From contig JAVBMV010000008.1 in assembly GCA_031552145.1 (NCBI GenBank), positions 248,001 to 312,000 of the forward strand: 64,000 nucleotides of DNA, written 5' to 3'. The notes below the pieces were generated by a model. It saw only the letters and a list, made by a program, of their open reading frames with translations. It was not told the origin of the DNA and did not search any database. Both the position numbers and the translations under genes were made by a program. This DNA comes from JAVBMV01 sp031552145. Lineage in GTDB: Bacteria > Myxococcota > Myxococcia > Myxococcales > UBA5297. This document shows positions 25,828 through 33,715 of this stretch, one piece after another (the stretch's first letter is position 1; each line of letters opens with the position of its first letter).

Positions 25828-27174
25828 ATGATTCTCCTTCCCCTCCGCCCGCTCTCGGGGGCGCTCCTCTGCACGCTGCTGACGACGGCATCCTGCGCGA
25901 CGTTTGCCTTGGCGCCCGCGGAGAGCACGGCGCTCATCACGGAAGAGGCCGGCAAAGATGGAGTCGAGGCCCCTCTCGAAGAGGGTGCTCAACCCGCGCT
26001 GGTCAACCTCTCTCCCTTGCCAGAGAGAGTGCCCTCGCTTTCGAAGGCTCAGCCAACCGACGAGCATGTTCGGAGCGCCACCGCCGAGCCCACCGAAGCG
26101 GACACAAGGGTCGCGGAGGTGGCGAGTGATGAGGACGCGGACGAAAGCGCGGATGAGAGTAGCGACGATGGCTCGGGAGAGGCAGAGGATCATTCCGCCA
26201 AGCCCGCCGACGCCATGCTCCGCTACACGACGGAACTGAGCGACGAGAAGTTGGCTGAGCTCTGGAGCGCTTCGCCCGCACAGCTTGGCTCGATCTCGGT
26301 CGGCTTCACCGATGCAGGGCGGCTGGTCAACCCCGTGCGCTTTCCCGAGGGCCCCGGCTGGGTCGTGGTCGATCCGCCGCGCGCCTGGGCGACGCAGGAG
26401 ACCTCCGATGCGCTCTTTGCCGCGCTCTCGGCGGTCACGGCGCTCGAGCCCGCGGCCTGCTCGGCGTCACCCATTCGAGTGAACCATTTGAGCCGCCAGG
26501 AGGGTGGATGGCTCAGGCCACACCGCAGCCATCAGTCGGGGCGCGACGTCGATCTCTCCTTTTATTACGGCGTCGGCGGCTCCGCTCACGGCGCGGCCGC
26601 GCGGCGCGACAACTTCGACCTGCGCCGCAACTGGGCGCTGATCCGCGCGCTGGCGACGCTGACCGACACCGAGTTCGTCCTCGTCGATCGCAGGGTCTCC
26701 AACCGAATCTACGACTATGCGCTCGCACAGGGAGAGGACCCGGCCTGGCTCAAGTCGCTCTTTCGCACGGGCGCGGCGGCGTTCGTGCGCCACGCGCCGC
26801 GCCATCGCGATCATTTTCACGTCCGCTTCTACAACGCGCGGGCGCAAGAGCTCGGCAGGCGGATCCATCCGTTGCTGCCCAAAGGGAAACCAGAGGAGCG
26901 GATCGCCGTGCATCGCATCAGGTCGGGTGACAATCTCGGCGCCATCGCGCTGCGCTATGGCACCACCATCAAGTCGATCCAGCGCGCCAACCGCCTGAAG
27001 GGGACCTCGATCAGGGCGGGGCGCACGCTCGTGATCCCCTTCGCTCGAAGCTGCATCGACTGCCCCGCTCCGCCCCAGGTGGTCGTCGCGCCGAGAAGAA
27101 TGCCCCCCTTCACGCCCCCTCAGTTCCAGGGGCTCTACGGGGTCGCGCCGCAGCCAGCCATCTCCATGCGCTAA
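25828..27174 (+). CDS. MepA-type murein endopeptidase with C-terminal LysM, lipoprotein
   Basis: 448 residues. The N-terminus is a lipoprotein signal (LLTTASC). An acidic, disordered linker (about 50-130) follows. The M74 (LAS) endopeptidase core shows HRSHQSGRDVDLSFY (His232, Asp242 region) and HRDHFHVRF (His326-His331), the metal-binding pairs that cut D-Ala-mDAP crosslinks. A LysM repeat (about 361-405) binds glycan. The frame is open far upstream in the previous genes; ATG 25828 is where the signal peptide begins. It would remodel peptidoglycan in the periplasm. Confidence 0.88.
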   Translation: MILLPLRPLSGALLCTLLTTASCATFALAPAESTALITEEAGKDGVEAPLEEGAQPALVNLSPLPERVPSLSKAQPTDEHVRSATAEPTEADTRVAEVASDEDADESADESSDDGSGEAEDHSAKPADAMLRYTTELSDEKLAELWSASPAQLGSISVGFTDAGRLVNPVRFPEGPGWVVVDPPRAWATQETSDALFAALSAVTALEPAACSASPIRVNHLSRQEGGWLRPHRSHQSGRDVDLSFYYGVGGSAHGAAARRDNFDLRRNWALIRALATLTDTEFVLVDRRVSNRIYDYALAQGEDPAWLKSLFRTGAAAFVRHAPRHRDHFHVRFYNARAQELGRRIHPLLPKGKPEERIAVHRIRSGDNLGAIALRYGTTIKSIQRANRLKGTSIRAGRTLVIPFARSCIDCPAPPQVVVAPRRMPPFTPPQFQGLYGVAPQPAISMR

Positions 27175-27264
27175 AGCTTCAAGCCCCTGCTGGGTGCGTT
27201 CCCTCGCCACCTCTACCGCCTTGCCCCTCCAATTCGCACTGTGGCGAATCGGGAGGCGTTCCTC

Positions 27265-27723
27265 ATGGCAAGGGTCTTCTGGCGTTCGCGCGCGCTGCTC
27301 GGGCTCTTGCTGCTTCTGTTGCTCGGAGCGCTCGCGGCAACGTCGTGCGGCAAGCAGCGCGGTGGAACCGCTGCGGCTGCCAACCAGTACCGGCCAGGGA
27401 TGGTGGCGCGCACAGAAGAGGGGCTCTTCTCCATCGCCTTCACGAGCGAGCCCGGCCCTCCTCGAATGGGCATGAACACGCTGACGCTACAGATCAGCGA
27501 CACGGCGGCCGCTCCCGTCAGTGGAGCCTTCATCAAGGTGAGCCCCTACATGCCCGCGCATGGTCACGGCTCCAACTCGCAGCCTGCGATCTTCGAGACG
27601 GCACCGGGTCTCTACCGAGCGGAGCTGGTGGAACTGCAGATGATGGGACATTGGACCATCACCGTAACGGTCAACACCATCGAGAGCTCCGATGCGGCTA
27701 CCTTCGACTTCGAGGTCCAATAG
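27265..27723 (+). CDS. YtkA/FixH-like lipoprotein
   Basis: About 152 residues. The hydrophobic signal ends at TSC, giving a lipoprotein. The body is an Ig-like YtkA domain: GLFSIAFTSEPGPPRMG, MNTLTLQISD, then KVSPYMPAHGHGSN and a final WTITVTV strand. The M-P-x-H-G-H-G segment resembles the His/Met motif of copper-handling YtkA-like proteins. GGGAGG precedes ATG 27265, preferred over GTG 27241. It lies six bases upstream of the di-heme peroxidase, with which it is probably co-expressed. Confidence 0.78.
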   Translation: MARVFWRSRALLGLLLLLLLGALAATSCGKQRGGTAAAANQYRPGMVARTEEGLFSIAFTSEPGPPRMGMNTLTLQISDTAAAPVSGAFIKVSPYMPAHGHGSNSQPAIFETAPGLYRAELVELQMMGHWTITVTVNTIESSDAATFDFEVQ

Positions 27724-27729
27724 CGCGCC

Positions 27730-28956
27730 ATGCGGATGCGTACCTTGATTCTATGGGCGGCCTTCGCCTCCGCGCTCCTAGGGACCTCTTGCGGTAGGCG
27801 TGGGGAAGGTGACGCGCGTTCCGCGCTGACCGATGATGAGCTGGTGCTCCTGCGCAGGTTGGGGCCGTTGCCATCGTTGCCGCCTTCTCCAACCAACGCC
27901 TTTGCGGAGCGGCCCGAGGCGCAGCGGCTGGGCAAGAGGCTCTTCTTCGACACAGGGCTCAGCTCCGACGGCACCATCTCCTGCGCGAGTTGCCACGATG
28001 CCGCGCACGGCTTCGCCGACCCGCGGGCGCTCTCCCTCGGGGTGCGCGGGCAGCAGGGAGTGCGCCACGCCTCGACCCTCCTCAACGCCGCCTACAACCG
28101 GTTCTTCTTCTGGGATGGGCGCGCCGATTCACTCTGGTCACAGCCGCTGAAGGCGTTCGAGAACGAGCTCGAGGCCGACTTCTCCCGCTGCGAGGTGCTC
28201 CACCGCATCGCTTCGAACTATCGAGAAGACTGGGAACTGCTCTTCGGTCCACTTCCCAAGCAGGAGCAATTCCCTGCTCGCTGTATGGGCGCCGAGCACG
28301 AGGCGATGCCCGAGGCGGTGCGGGCAGAGGTCGACCGAGTCTTCGCGAATGTGGGCAAGGTGATCGAGGCCTACGTGCGCCTGCTCGTTTCCAAGAACTC
28401 TCGCCTCGACCGTTACCTGGCGGGAGAGGCCGGCGCCCTGAGCCCATCGGAGCTGCGGGGCGCGAGGCTCTTCGTGCGCGAGGAACGCGGAAACTGCATC
28501 GCCTGTCATGACGGACCCAATCTGACGGACGACTCCTTCCATGTGCTGGGCATTCCGCAGCGCGATGGGGAGCTCGACACCGGGCGATATGACGGGATCG
28601 TCAAGCTGCTGAAGGATCCCTTCAATGGAGATGGTCGGTTCAGCGACTCGCCAGGTGGCAGAATGAATGGGCTCGTCCCGCGCACGGTGATGAAGGGGCA
28701 GTTCAAGACGCCGACGCTGCGCGGCGTTTCTCAGCGCGCACCCTACGGGCACCTCGGCAGCTTCGCCACGCTCGAGGAGTTCATCCGCTTTCACGAGCGG
28801 GGTGGGGGAGACCCCGCGACCGAGCGCTTCGTGGGTGTGAAGGAGCTGCTCGTAAAGCCCGTCACCTTCACCGACGGGGAGCGGGCCGACCTGATCGCCT
28901 TCCTCAGGGCACTGGATGGAGAGGCGCTGTCTGCCGAGCTGACGGCGCGTCCGTAA
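27730..28956 (+). CDS. MauG/di-heme cytochrome c peroxidase, lipoprotein
   Basis: 408 residues. A lipoprotein signal ends at GTSC. Two c-type heme motifs: CASCH (85-89) and CIACH (256-260). The region between includes RHASTLLNAAYNRFFFWDGRADSLWSQ split over two helices, and a C-terminal FKTPTLRGVSQRAPYGH segment, both typical of bacterial cytochrome c peroxidases and MauG. It would reduce H2O2 or oxidise a protein in the periplasm. ATG overlaps none of its neighbours. The YtkA-like partner upstream is seen near such genes elsewhere. Confidence 0.88.
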   Translation: MRMRTLILWAAFASALLGTSCGRRGEGDARSALTDDELVLLRRLGPLPSLPPSPTNAFAERPEAQRLGKRLFFDTGLSSDGTISCASCHDAAHGFADPRALSLGVRGQQGVRHASTLLNAAYNRFFFWDGRADSLWSQPLKAFENELEADFSRCEVLHRIASNYREDWELLFGPLPKQEQFPARCMGAEHEAMPEAVRAEVDRVFANVGKVIEAYVRLLVSKNSRLDRYLAGEAGALSPSELRGARLFVREERGNCIACHDGPNLTDDSFHVLGIPQRDGELDTGRYDGIVKLLKDPFNGDGRFSDSPGGRMNGLVPRTVMKGQFKTPTLRGVSQRAPYGHLGSFATLEEFIRFHERGGGDPATERFVGVKELLVKPVTFTDGERADLIAFLRALDGEALSAELTARP

Positions 28957-29010
28957 AAGTAGAGGCGCGCCCCGTAGTCTGGACGCTCGTGTGATGATTG
29001 GCGCAGCACG

Positions 29011-29829
29011 TTATTCGCCGCCCAACGCATTGTAAGCGTCGAGTACATTTCTCAGAGCTGTCTTCTGTGCTGCTGTGATTTTTTTGTCACTACTATACTG
29101 CTGACCGAAAAATCGTATTACTGCCTCCTTTGAAGAAGCAACGGCCTCGATCATTCTCATGTCGTCGCTGGTTACGCCTTTGTCATACCATTCCCAAATA
29201 TCGCTGCCATGGTCTCGCTCAAAGCTGACGCGAGAATACTCAAATCGCTGCCCATCTGCAACCACAAGAAATGATCTAATAAACAGCCAGTCATCCGCAT
29301 GATATTGAATTTTCAACTGCAGCCACGGGCCCGTGATTCCGCGTTTGCCGATGTATAGAAAGAAGCCATTCCGATTATTGGAGGCAGGAGACGATCTGTC
29401 TCTGTACCAATCTATCCCCTCGATCTTGTCTGTCGTCTTTACCATTTTCCTGAGAATTTGTGAGAGGCGTCGCTCTTCCTGTTGTCTTCGAATCTTCTCG
29501 GCACGTTCATGTTCAGCCATGGCGCGCGCCGCGAGTTGTTTTATCTCTGGATCGTCAAATTCACTAAATTCATTGGCTCTACGATGGGCCGCCAGGTGAT
29601 CTTTCCGCTCGATCAGGTCATTGATCTCCTGAATTACCGCCGTCCTATTTTTTTCGAGCTCCGCCCTTAACGCGACCTTGGCTTGTGCTTTCAGTGCTTC
29701 CTCGTCCTGCTGCTGTTTTACTGCGTTCCTGGCGTTAGATGAAGAGACAAGGGCGATTATAATCATCAAAGCAATTACACAGCCAATTGTCAACAAGACC
29801 GCCTTGAAAAACCTAAATACGATACCCAT
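29011..29829 (-). CDS. membrane-anchored coiled-coil protein, unknown
   Basis: 272 residues, unrecognised. One transmembrane segment (about 8-32, GCVIALMIIIALVSS) is followed by a charged coiled coil (35-140) with two RRQQEERR-like stretches and then a globular domain with aromatic strands (GITGPWLQLKIQYHADDW, FEYSRVSFERDHGSDIW). The topology is N-in, domain outside or the reverse; not resolved. AAGGAG sits eight bases before the ATG. Codons are AT-rich compared with every neighbour, suggesting recent transfer. Possible phage or plasmid origin is a guess. Confidence 0.65.
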   Translation of the reverse strand: MGIVFRFFKAVLLTIGCVIALMIIIALVSSSNARNAVKQQQDEEALKAQAKVALRAELEKNRTAVIQEINDLIERKDHLAAHRRANEFSEFDDPEIKQLAARAMAEHERAEKIRRQQEERRLSQILRKMVKTTDKIEGIDWYRDRSSPASNNRNGFFLYIGKRGITGPWLQLKIQYHADDWLFIRSFLVVADGQRFEYSRVSFERDHGSDIWEWYDKGVTSDDMRMIEAVASSKEAVIRFFGQQYSSDKKITAAQKTALRNVLDAYNALGGE

Positions 29830-30026
29830 TGCGAGCTCCTTTGTCAAACCACAACATGATAATTGAGATTGCCAGGAACCTACCATGCAATGCAATTGCG
29901 ATCAAGATCCGAAATATACATGGTTGGCAAAGATGCGGCCAGCATCCTCCGGAAGTGGCCATAGAGCTCGCTTATGCTCGCTCACCCACAGAGAACGCGC
30001 TCCCGGAACGCTCCTTGGTGCCGAGA

Positions 30027-30430
30027 CTATCCGCCGCACGCCTTTTCGAAGATGGTCGTCGCTAGCTCTGCGCAGGCCGTTTTTACGCGCGACCAATCAT
30101 GCCATTTGGGCGCGAGGCCTTTGTATTCAGGCAACTCCAGTTCATCCAGATCGAAGGGTATCGGATTGGATAGTTATGTCTGCAGTTGCTGGAGTGGCGA
30201 CTCCTCGGAATCAGTGTCGTACAATCGGTCGAAGCTGACCAACGCCGCCGCCGCTTTGTCGAGACCCCAGGTGGTCTGCCAACGCCACGAGGTCCAGGTA
30301 ATCGCGCGTCGCGCTGCGCTACGGAAGCAGTATCCCCAACGAGTACCGCCCCAGGCAGGATCTCTTGCAGCCTTGCCGCCGATGAAAGGACCAGCTCCCA
30401 GTCAGGAAGGTTGGCAGTACTTTTCGACAT
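30027..30430 (-). pseudogene. decayed AbiEii-like nucleotidyltransferase
   Basis: The N-terminus reads NLPDWELVLSSAARLQ then ILPGAVLVGDTAS, close to a family annotated elsewhere as AbiEii/AbiGii-toxin-like nucleotidyltransferase (recalled, not searched). After this the frame breaks. A second frame continues as ATRDYLDLVALADHLG, a third as DKAAAALVSFDRLYD and PLQQLQT, then a TAA, and then FDLDELELPEYKGLAPKWHDW to a TAG at 30027-30029. So there is an internal deletion of perhaps 80-100 codons, one single-base shift and one nonsense codon. The N-terminus overlaps the end of the upstream small gene by 29 bases. Confidence 0.7.
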
Positions 30431-30629
30431 AGTGCATCCAGAAATGGTAGCGCTGCGCATAGGGATCGTGCCGCTGCTGACCACAGACTCGCCGCACGAT
30501 CGCCCCAACGGGGGGATCGCGCCTGATCGCCTCCCTGAGCTCTGCCCAATCGTCCCACTTCCCGCGCGCAATGATGTCGTCGACCGCGGCGGCAGTGAAC
30601 CGTTGGTGGTTGAGGTGTCGGTGAAGCAT
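30402..30629 (-). CDS. small protein upstream of the AbiEii-like remnant
   Basis: 75 residues, beginning MLHRHLNHQRFTAAAVDDII and ending HYVEKYCQPS. It contains a DDIIARGKWDDWAELR stretch and an YAQRYHFW motif. I recall this type of short protein next to AbiEii-like nucleotidyltransferases, where it could be the antitoxin-side partner; that link is memory, not evidence here. The frame extends further upstream without a better start. No clear ribosome-binding site. It remains intact while its neighbour is broken. Confidence 0.6.
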   Translation of the reverse strand: MLHRHLNHQRFTAAAVDDIIARGKWDDWAELREAIRRDPPVGAIVRRVCGQQRHDPYAQRYHFWMHYVEKYCQPS

Positions 30630-30789
30630 GAGGACATCATAGGCTAGGGTCGCGCATGCGCAAGAGTGGCGCGGAGCGTGCATCCCCTGCGCTTCCCCCG
30701 CGTCGGTCCGCCAACAATGGAAGGCGTTTCGCTCCGCGCCGATTGCGACCTTCTCCCTGGAACGAGATGTGTCGAAAGGAGCGGCGCCC

Positions 30790-32433
30790 ATGGCTGTGCG
30801 CACGGTGCGGAGAGAGGCGTGGCGGGCCGAGATGAGAAGAAGCTGGTCGTTCCTGCTGCTCGCGACCGCGCTCCTCCCCGGCATTGCCAAAGGCGCGGAG
30901 GGGCCTGCGTCGGAGGTGGGGCGCTGGGGTGGGCTCTTCAACGCGCCTGTCTCGACGACGCATGTGACGCTTTTGCCCACCGGCAAGGTGCAGGTCATCG
31001 GAGAGTTCGACGAAGGGACCCGGGCCTGGCTCTGGGACCCCGCGACCTCTGCCTTCGAGGAATTGCCTCCTCCCGGCTACAACATCTTCTGCTCGGGTCA
31101 CTCGCTCCTCGCCGACGGCAGGCTCTTCTTCTCGGGCGGCCACACCGCGACCCACGTGGGCCTCGCCAACGCCTCTATCTTCGACCCGATCGCCGGCACC
31201 TGGACCCGGCTGCCCGACATGAACGATCTGCGCTGGTACCCCTCCACCATCACCCTGGCCAATGGTGATGCGCTGGTGCTCAGCGGCGAGGTCGCCGGCA
31301 CCGGCATGATGAATCCGTTGCCTCAGGTCTTCAGCCCCAAGACCGGCGCATGGCGCGACCTGACCGGAGCCGTGCGCAGCGTGCCCTACTACATGCGCAT
31401 GTTCGTGGCGCCCAACGGCAAGGTCCTCACTGTCTCGGAGCTCTCCTCCTTCTACCTCGACACTGAAGGGGCGGGTTCCTGGACGAAGATCACCGGCGTC
31501 AATCTACGAGAGCAGCGCGTCTATGGCTCGGGGGTGATGTATGAGCCAGGGAAGGTGCTGATCGCGGGCGGCGTCAATCCGCCGACCAACACGGCAGAGA
31601 TCATTGATCTCAATGTGGAGAAGCCCAGGTGGAGCTACACAGGCTCGATGAAGGCAGCCCGCAGGCAGCAGAACGCGACGCTCCTTCCCGACGGCAGGGT
31701 GCTGGTCACGGGCGGCAGTAGCGGCGAGGGGTTCAATAACCGAAATGCCCCGGTGAATTTTGCCGAGGTCTGGGATCCCAAGACAGGGCTCTGGAGCGAG
31801 TGGGCGACGGCCGGCGCCTATCGGGGCTATCACTCGACGGGGCTCTTGCTCCCCGATGGCAGGGTCTTCACGGGTGGGGGAAGAGGGCTCGCTGACGAGA
31901 CGAACCAGCTCTTCGAGCCTCCCTACCTCTTCCTAGGCTCCCGCCCCGAGCTCACGAGCGCGCCGGAGGAGGTGGAACCTGCCCAGAGATTCGAGATCGG
32001 GGTAGTTGATGCTCCATCGATTGCACGGGTTACCTTCGTTCGGCTCGGCTCGGTGACCCATTCGTGGGACATGAACCAGCGCTTCCTCGAGCTCTCCTAC
32101 GAGGTGAGCGGCGAGGCGGCCGTCTCGGTGATTGCTCCTGCCAACTACAACGTCGCCCCGCCGGGCCACTACATGCTCTTCGTGCTCGACGCGAAGGGCG
32201 CGCCTTCGGTTGCGAAGATCGTGCGCCTCGGAAACGAAGCAGACAGGCCGCGCAGCCTCCCCGACCAGGGGGGCAACCCAGAACAGGGGGGCGGGAAGGG
32301 TTCGCGTGGCTCCTCCTGCGGCACCCTCGGCGGGACGTCGCTTTTGGGGCTATTCGTGGCTGCGGCGCTGCTTGCCTATGTGTCGACCCCGCGTAGCAGA
32401 GGGCGCGGCAAGCGGCGCTCTACGATGGCGTGA
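30790..32433 (+). CDS. galactose/glyoxal oxidase-like copper radical enzyme with C-terminal anchor
   Basis: 547 residues. Signal peptide (about 15-35) and a seven-bladed kelch-type propeller followed by a DUF1929 domain. The copper-radical site is complete by alignment to glyoxal/galactose oxidases: Cys101 (NIFCSGH), Tyr150 (LRWYPST), Tyr347-His348 (GYHSTGLLLPDGR) and His424 (VTHSWDMNQR). The C-terminus has Ser-Ser-Cys-Gly, a hydrophobic helix and an R/K-rich end, like a MYXO-CTERM sorting tail. It would oxidise a primary alcohol or aldehyde outside the cell and make H2O2. AAGGAG precedes ATG 30790; Met15 and GTG 30769 are alternatives. Ends overlap the methyltransferase by 14 bases. Confidence 0.83.
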   Translation: MAVRTVRREAWRAEMRRSWSFLLLATALLPGIAKGAEGPASEVGRWGGLFNAPVSTTHVTLLPTGKVQVIGEFDEGTRAWLWDPATSAFEELPPPGYNIFCSGHSLLADGRLFFSGGHTATHVGLANASIFDPIAGTWTRLPDMNDLRWYPSTITLANGDALVLSGEVAGTGMMNPLPQVFSPKTGAWRDLTGAVRSVPYYMRMFVAPNGKVLTVSELSSFYLDTEGAGSWTKITGVNLREQRVYGSGVMYEPGKVLIAGGVNPPTNTAEIIDLNVEKPRWSYTGSMKAARRQQNATLLPDGRVLVTGGSSGEGFNNRNAPVNFAEVWDPKTGLWSEWATAGAYRGYHSTGLLLPDGRVFTGGGRGLADETNQLFEPPYLFLGSRPELTSAPEEVEPAQRFEIGVVDAPSIARVTFVRLGSVTHSWDMNQRFLELSYEVSGEAAVSVIAPANYNVAPPGHYMLFVLDAKGAPSVAKIVRLGNEADRPRSLPDQGGNPEQGGGKGSRGSSCGTLGGTSLLGLFVAAALLAYVSTPRSRGRGKRRSTMA

Positions 32434-33697
32434 TGCGCACGATTGTGTAGCCATCGCGCGCCATGAGGCGAATGGAGCGAAGGCGCTGGCGGGCGGCGAT
32501 CGGCCCCAGCCAGCGCCTCTCCAGCTTTTCGAGTAGCACCAGATGGGCCGCGCCGCCGGGGGCGAGCGCGCCGCGCAGCGCCGAGAGTTCCTGCTCCGCG
32601 ACCTGCTCGCCGAAGGAAGGAGAGAGCTCGCCCACCGCCAGGTCGAAGCGATCGCCCGGCGTGAATAACGCCTCGACGCGAGCCCCTTCCCGATACTTCA
32701 CTGGCGCACCCTCGAGCGAGAGGCGCCGCTCGTTCAGGCGCGCAAAGGCCGCGCCGAGCAGATCGCGCTCGAAAGTGGTGATCGATGAGCCGGGATACCT
32801 TGCGCGAAGCGCGAGGGGAAGCGCGCCATAGCCACACCTGAAGGCGAGGAGCGAGGCCGGCGCCGAGCGCGGGAGCGAGTCGAGGAGGAGCGGCAGCGCG
32901 CGCGCCATTCGCTCCTTGTCGTCGCCACCATAGTCGCGTGGGCGCAGCAGCGAGAGCCCGGCGAAAGAGAGCGCGTCCCGCCCATAGAGAGCGAGGAGCG
33001 TGTCGTCGTCGCCCGAGTTCGAGGTGGTTGCGCGCCGCTCGGCAGAGGCGCGGAAGGAGAGGATAGCGTGGCGCCGGCCCCGGGCGACCTCGAGCATTTG
33101 CCAACCCTGCTCGGCCGTCAGCCGCTCCAGCTCAGGGAGCAAATCGAGGATCGCGACCAGCCGAAGCTCTCCTCCAGGCGCGAGCCGCTCCATCGCTCCT
33201 TCGACGAGGTGAACGGTAAAGGAGGGGCCGATGCGGGCGGGGATGTTGCAGAGGATGAGCGCGAAGCGCTCGCTGGGCGCGATAGCGGCGAAACCGAGAC
33301 TGGGCGCGGCAGAGGCATTGGCAAGGCCATTGGCGGCGGCGTTCTCGGCCGCCTGTTCCACCGCGAGCAGATCGCGGTCGACCATGAGGACGGAGGAGGA
33401 GGGGCTGATGGCGGCCAGAGCGAGCCCCAGCGCCCCGTAACCGCACCCCATGTCGAGCAGACGCGAGCCCTCGGCCAAGGGAGGCAGATGGGCGAGCAGC
33501 AGGAGCGTCCCCTCGTCGAGCCTGTTGGTCGAGAAGAGGCTATGCGGGATGGAGAGCTTCAGTCGCCTTCCGGCGACCGGGAGCGAGAACAGGCTCTTTT
33601 GCCAATGCGCTAACACGTCGGTTCCAACCTTCTCATCGGTGTGGTCGCTCAGTACAATGCCTCGCCCTCTGAATCCAGGGGTGGGTCGAGAAGCCAT
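32420..33697 (-). CDS. tandem class I SAM methyltransferase, RsmC/RlmG-like N-half
   Basis: About 425 residues from ATG 33697 (the frame is open to 33733, overlapping the divergent transporter start). The N-half is an RsmC/RlmG-like small-domain methyltransferase: FSTNRLDEGTLLLL, LDMGCGYGALGLAL and a CNIPARIG in place of the usual N-P-P-[FY]. The C-half repeats the fold in degraded form: LLAFRCGYGALPLAL, TTFERDLL and FDLAVGELSPSFG. Only the first copy keeps a normal SAM loop. It may modify rRNA or protein. The product of the C-half has no clear catalytic motif. Confidence 0.7.
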   Translation of the reverse strand: MASRPTPGFRGRGIVLSDHTDEKVGTDVLAHWQKSLFSLPVAGRRLKLSIPHSLFSTNRLDEGTLLLLAHLPPLAEGSRLLDMGCGYGALGLALAAISPSSSVLMVDRDLLAVEQAAENAAANGLANASAAPSLGFAAIAPSERFALILCNIPARIGPSFTVHLVEGAMERLAPGGELRLVAILDLLPELERLTAEQGWQMLEVARGRRHAILSFRASAERRATTSNSGDDDTLLALYGRDALSFAGLSLLRPRDYGGDDKERMARALPLLLDSLPRSAPASLLAFRCGYGALPLALRARYPGSSITTFERDLLGAAFARLNERRLSLEGAPVKYREGARVEALFTPGDRFDLAVGELSPSFGEQVAEQELSALRGALAPGGAAHLVLLEKLERRWLGPIAARQRLRSIRLMARDGYTIVRITPS

Positions 33698-33715
33698 CCG
33701 AAAGTGAAGGAATCC

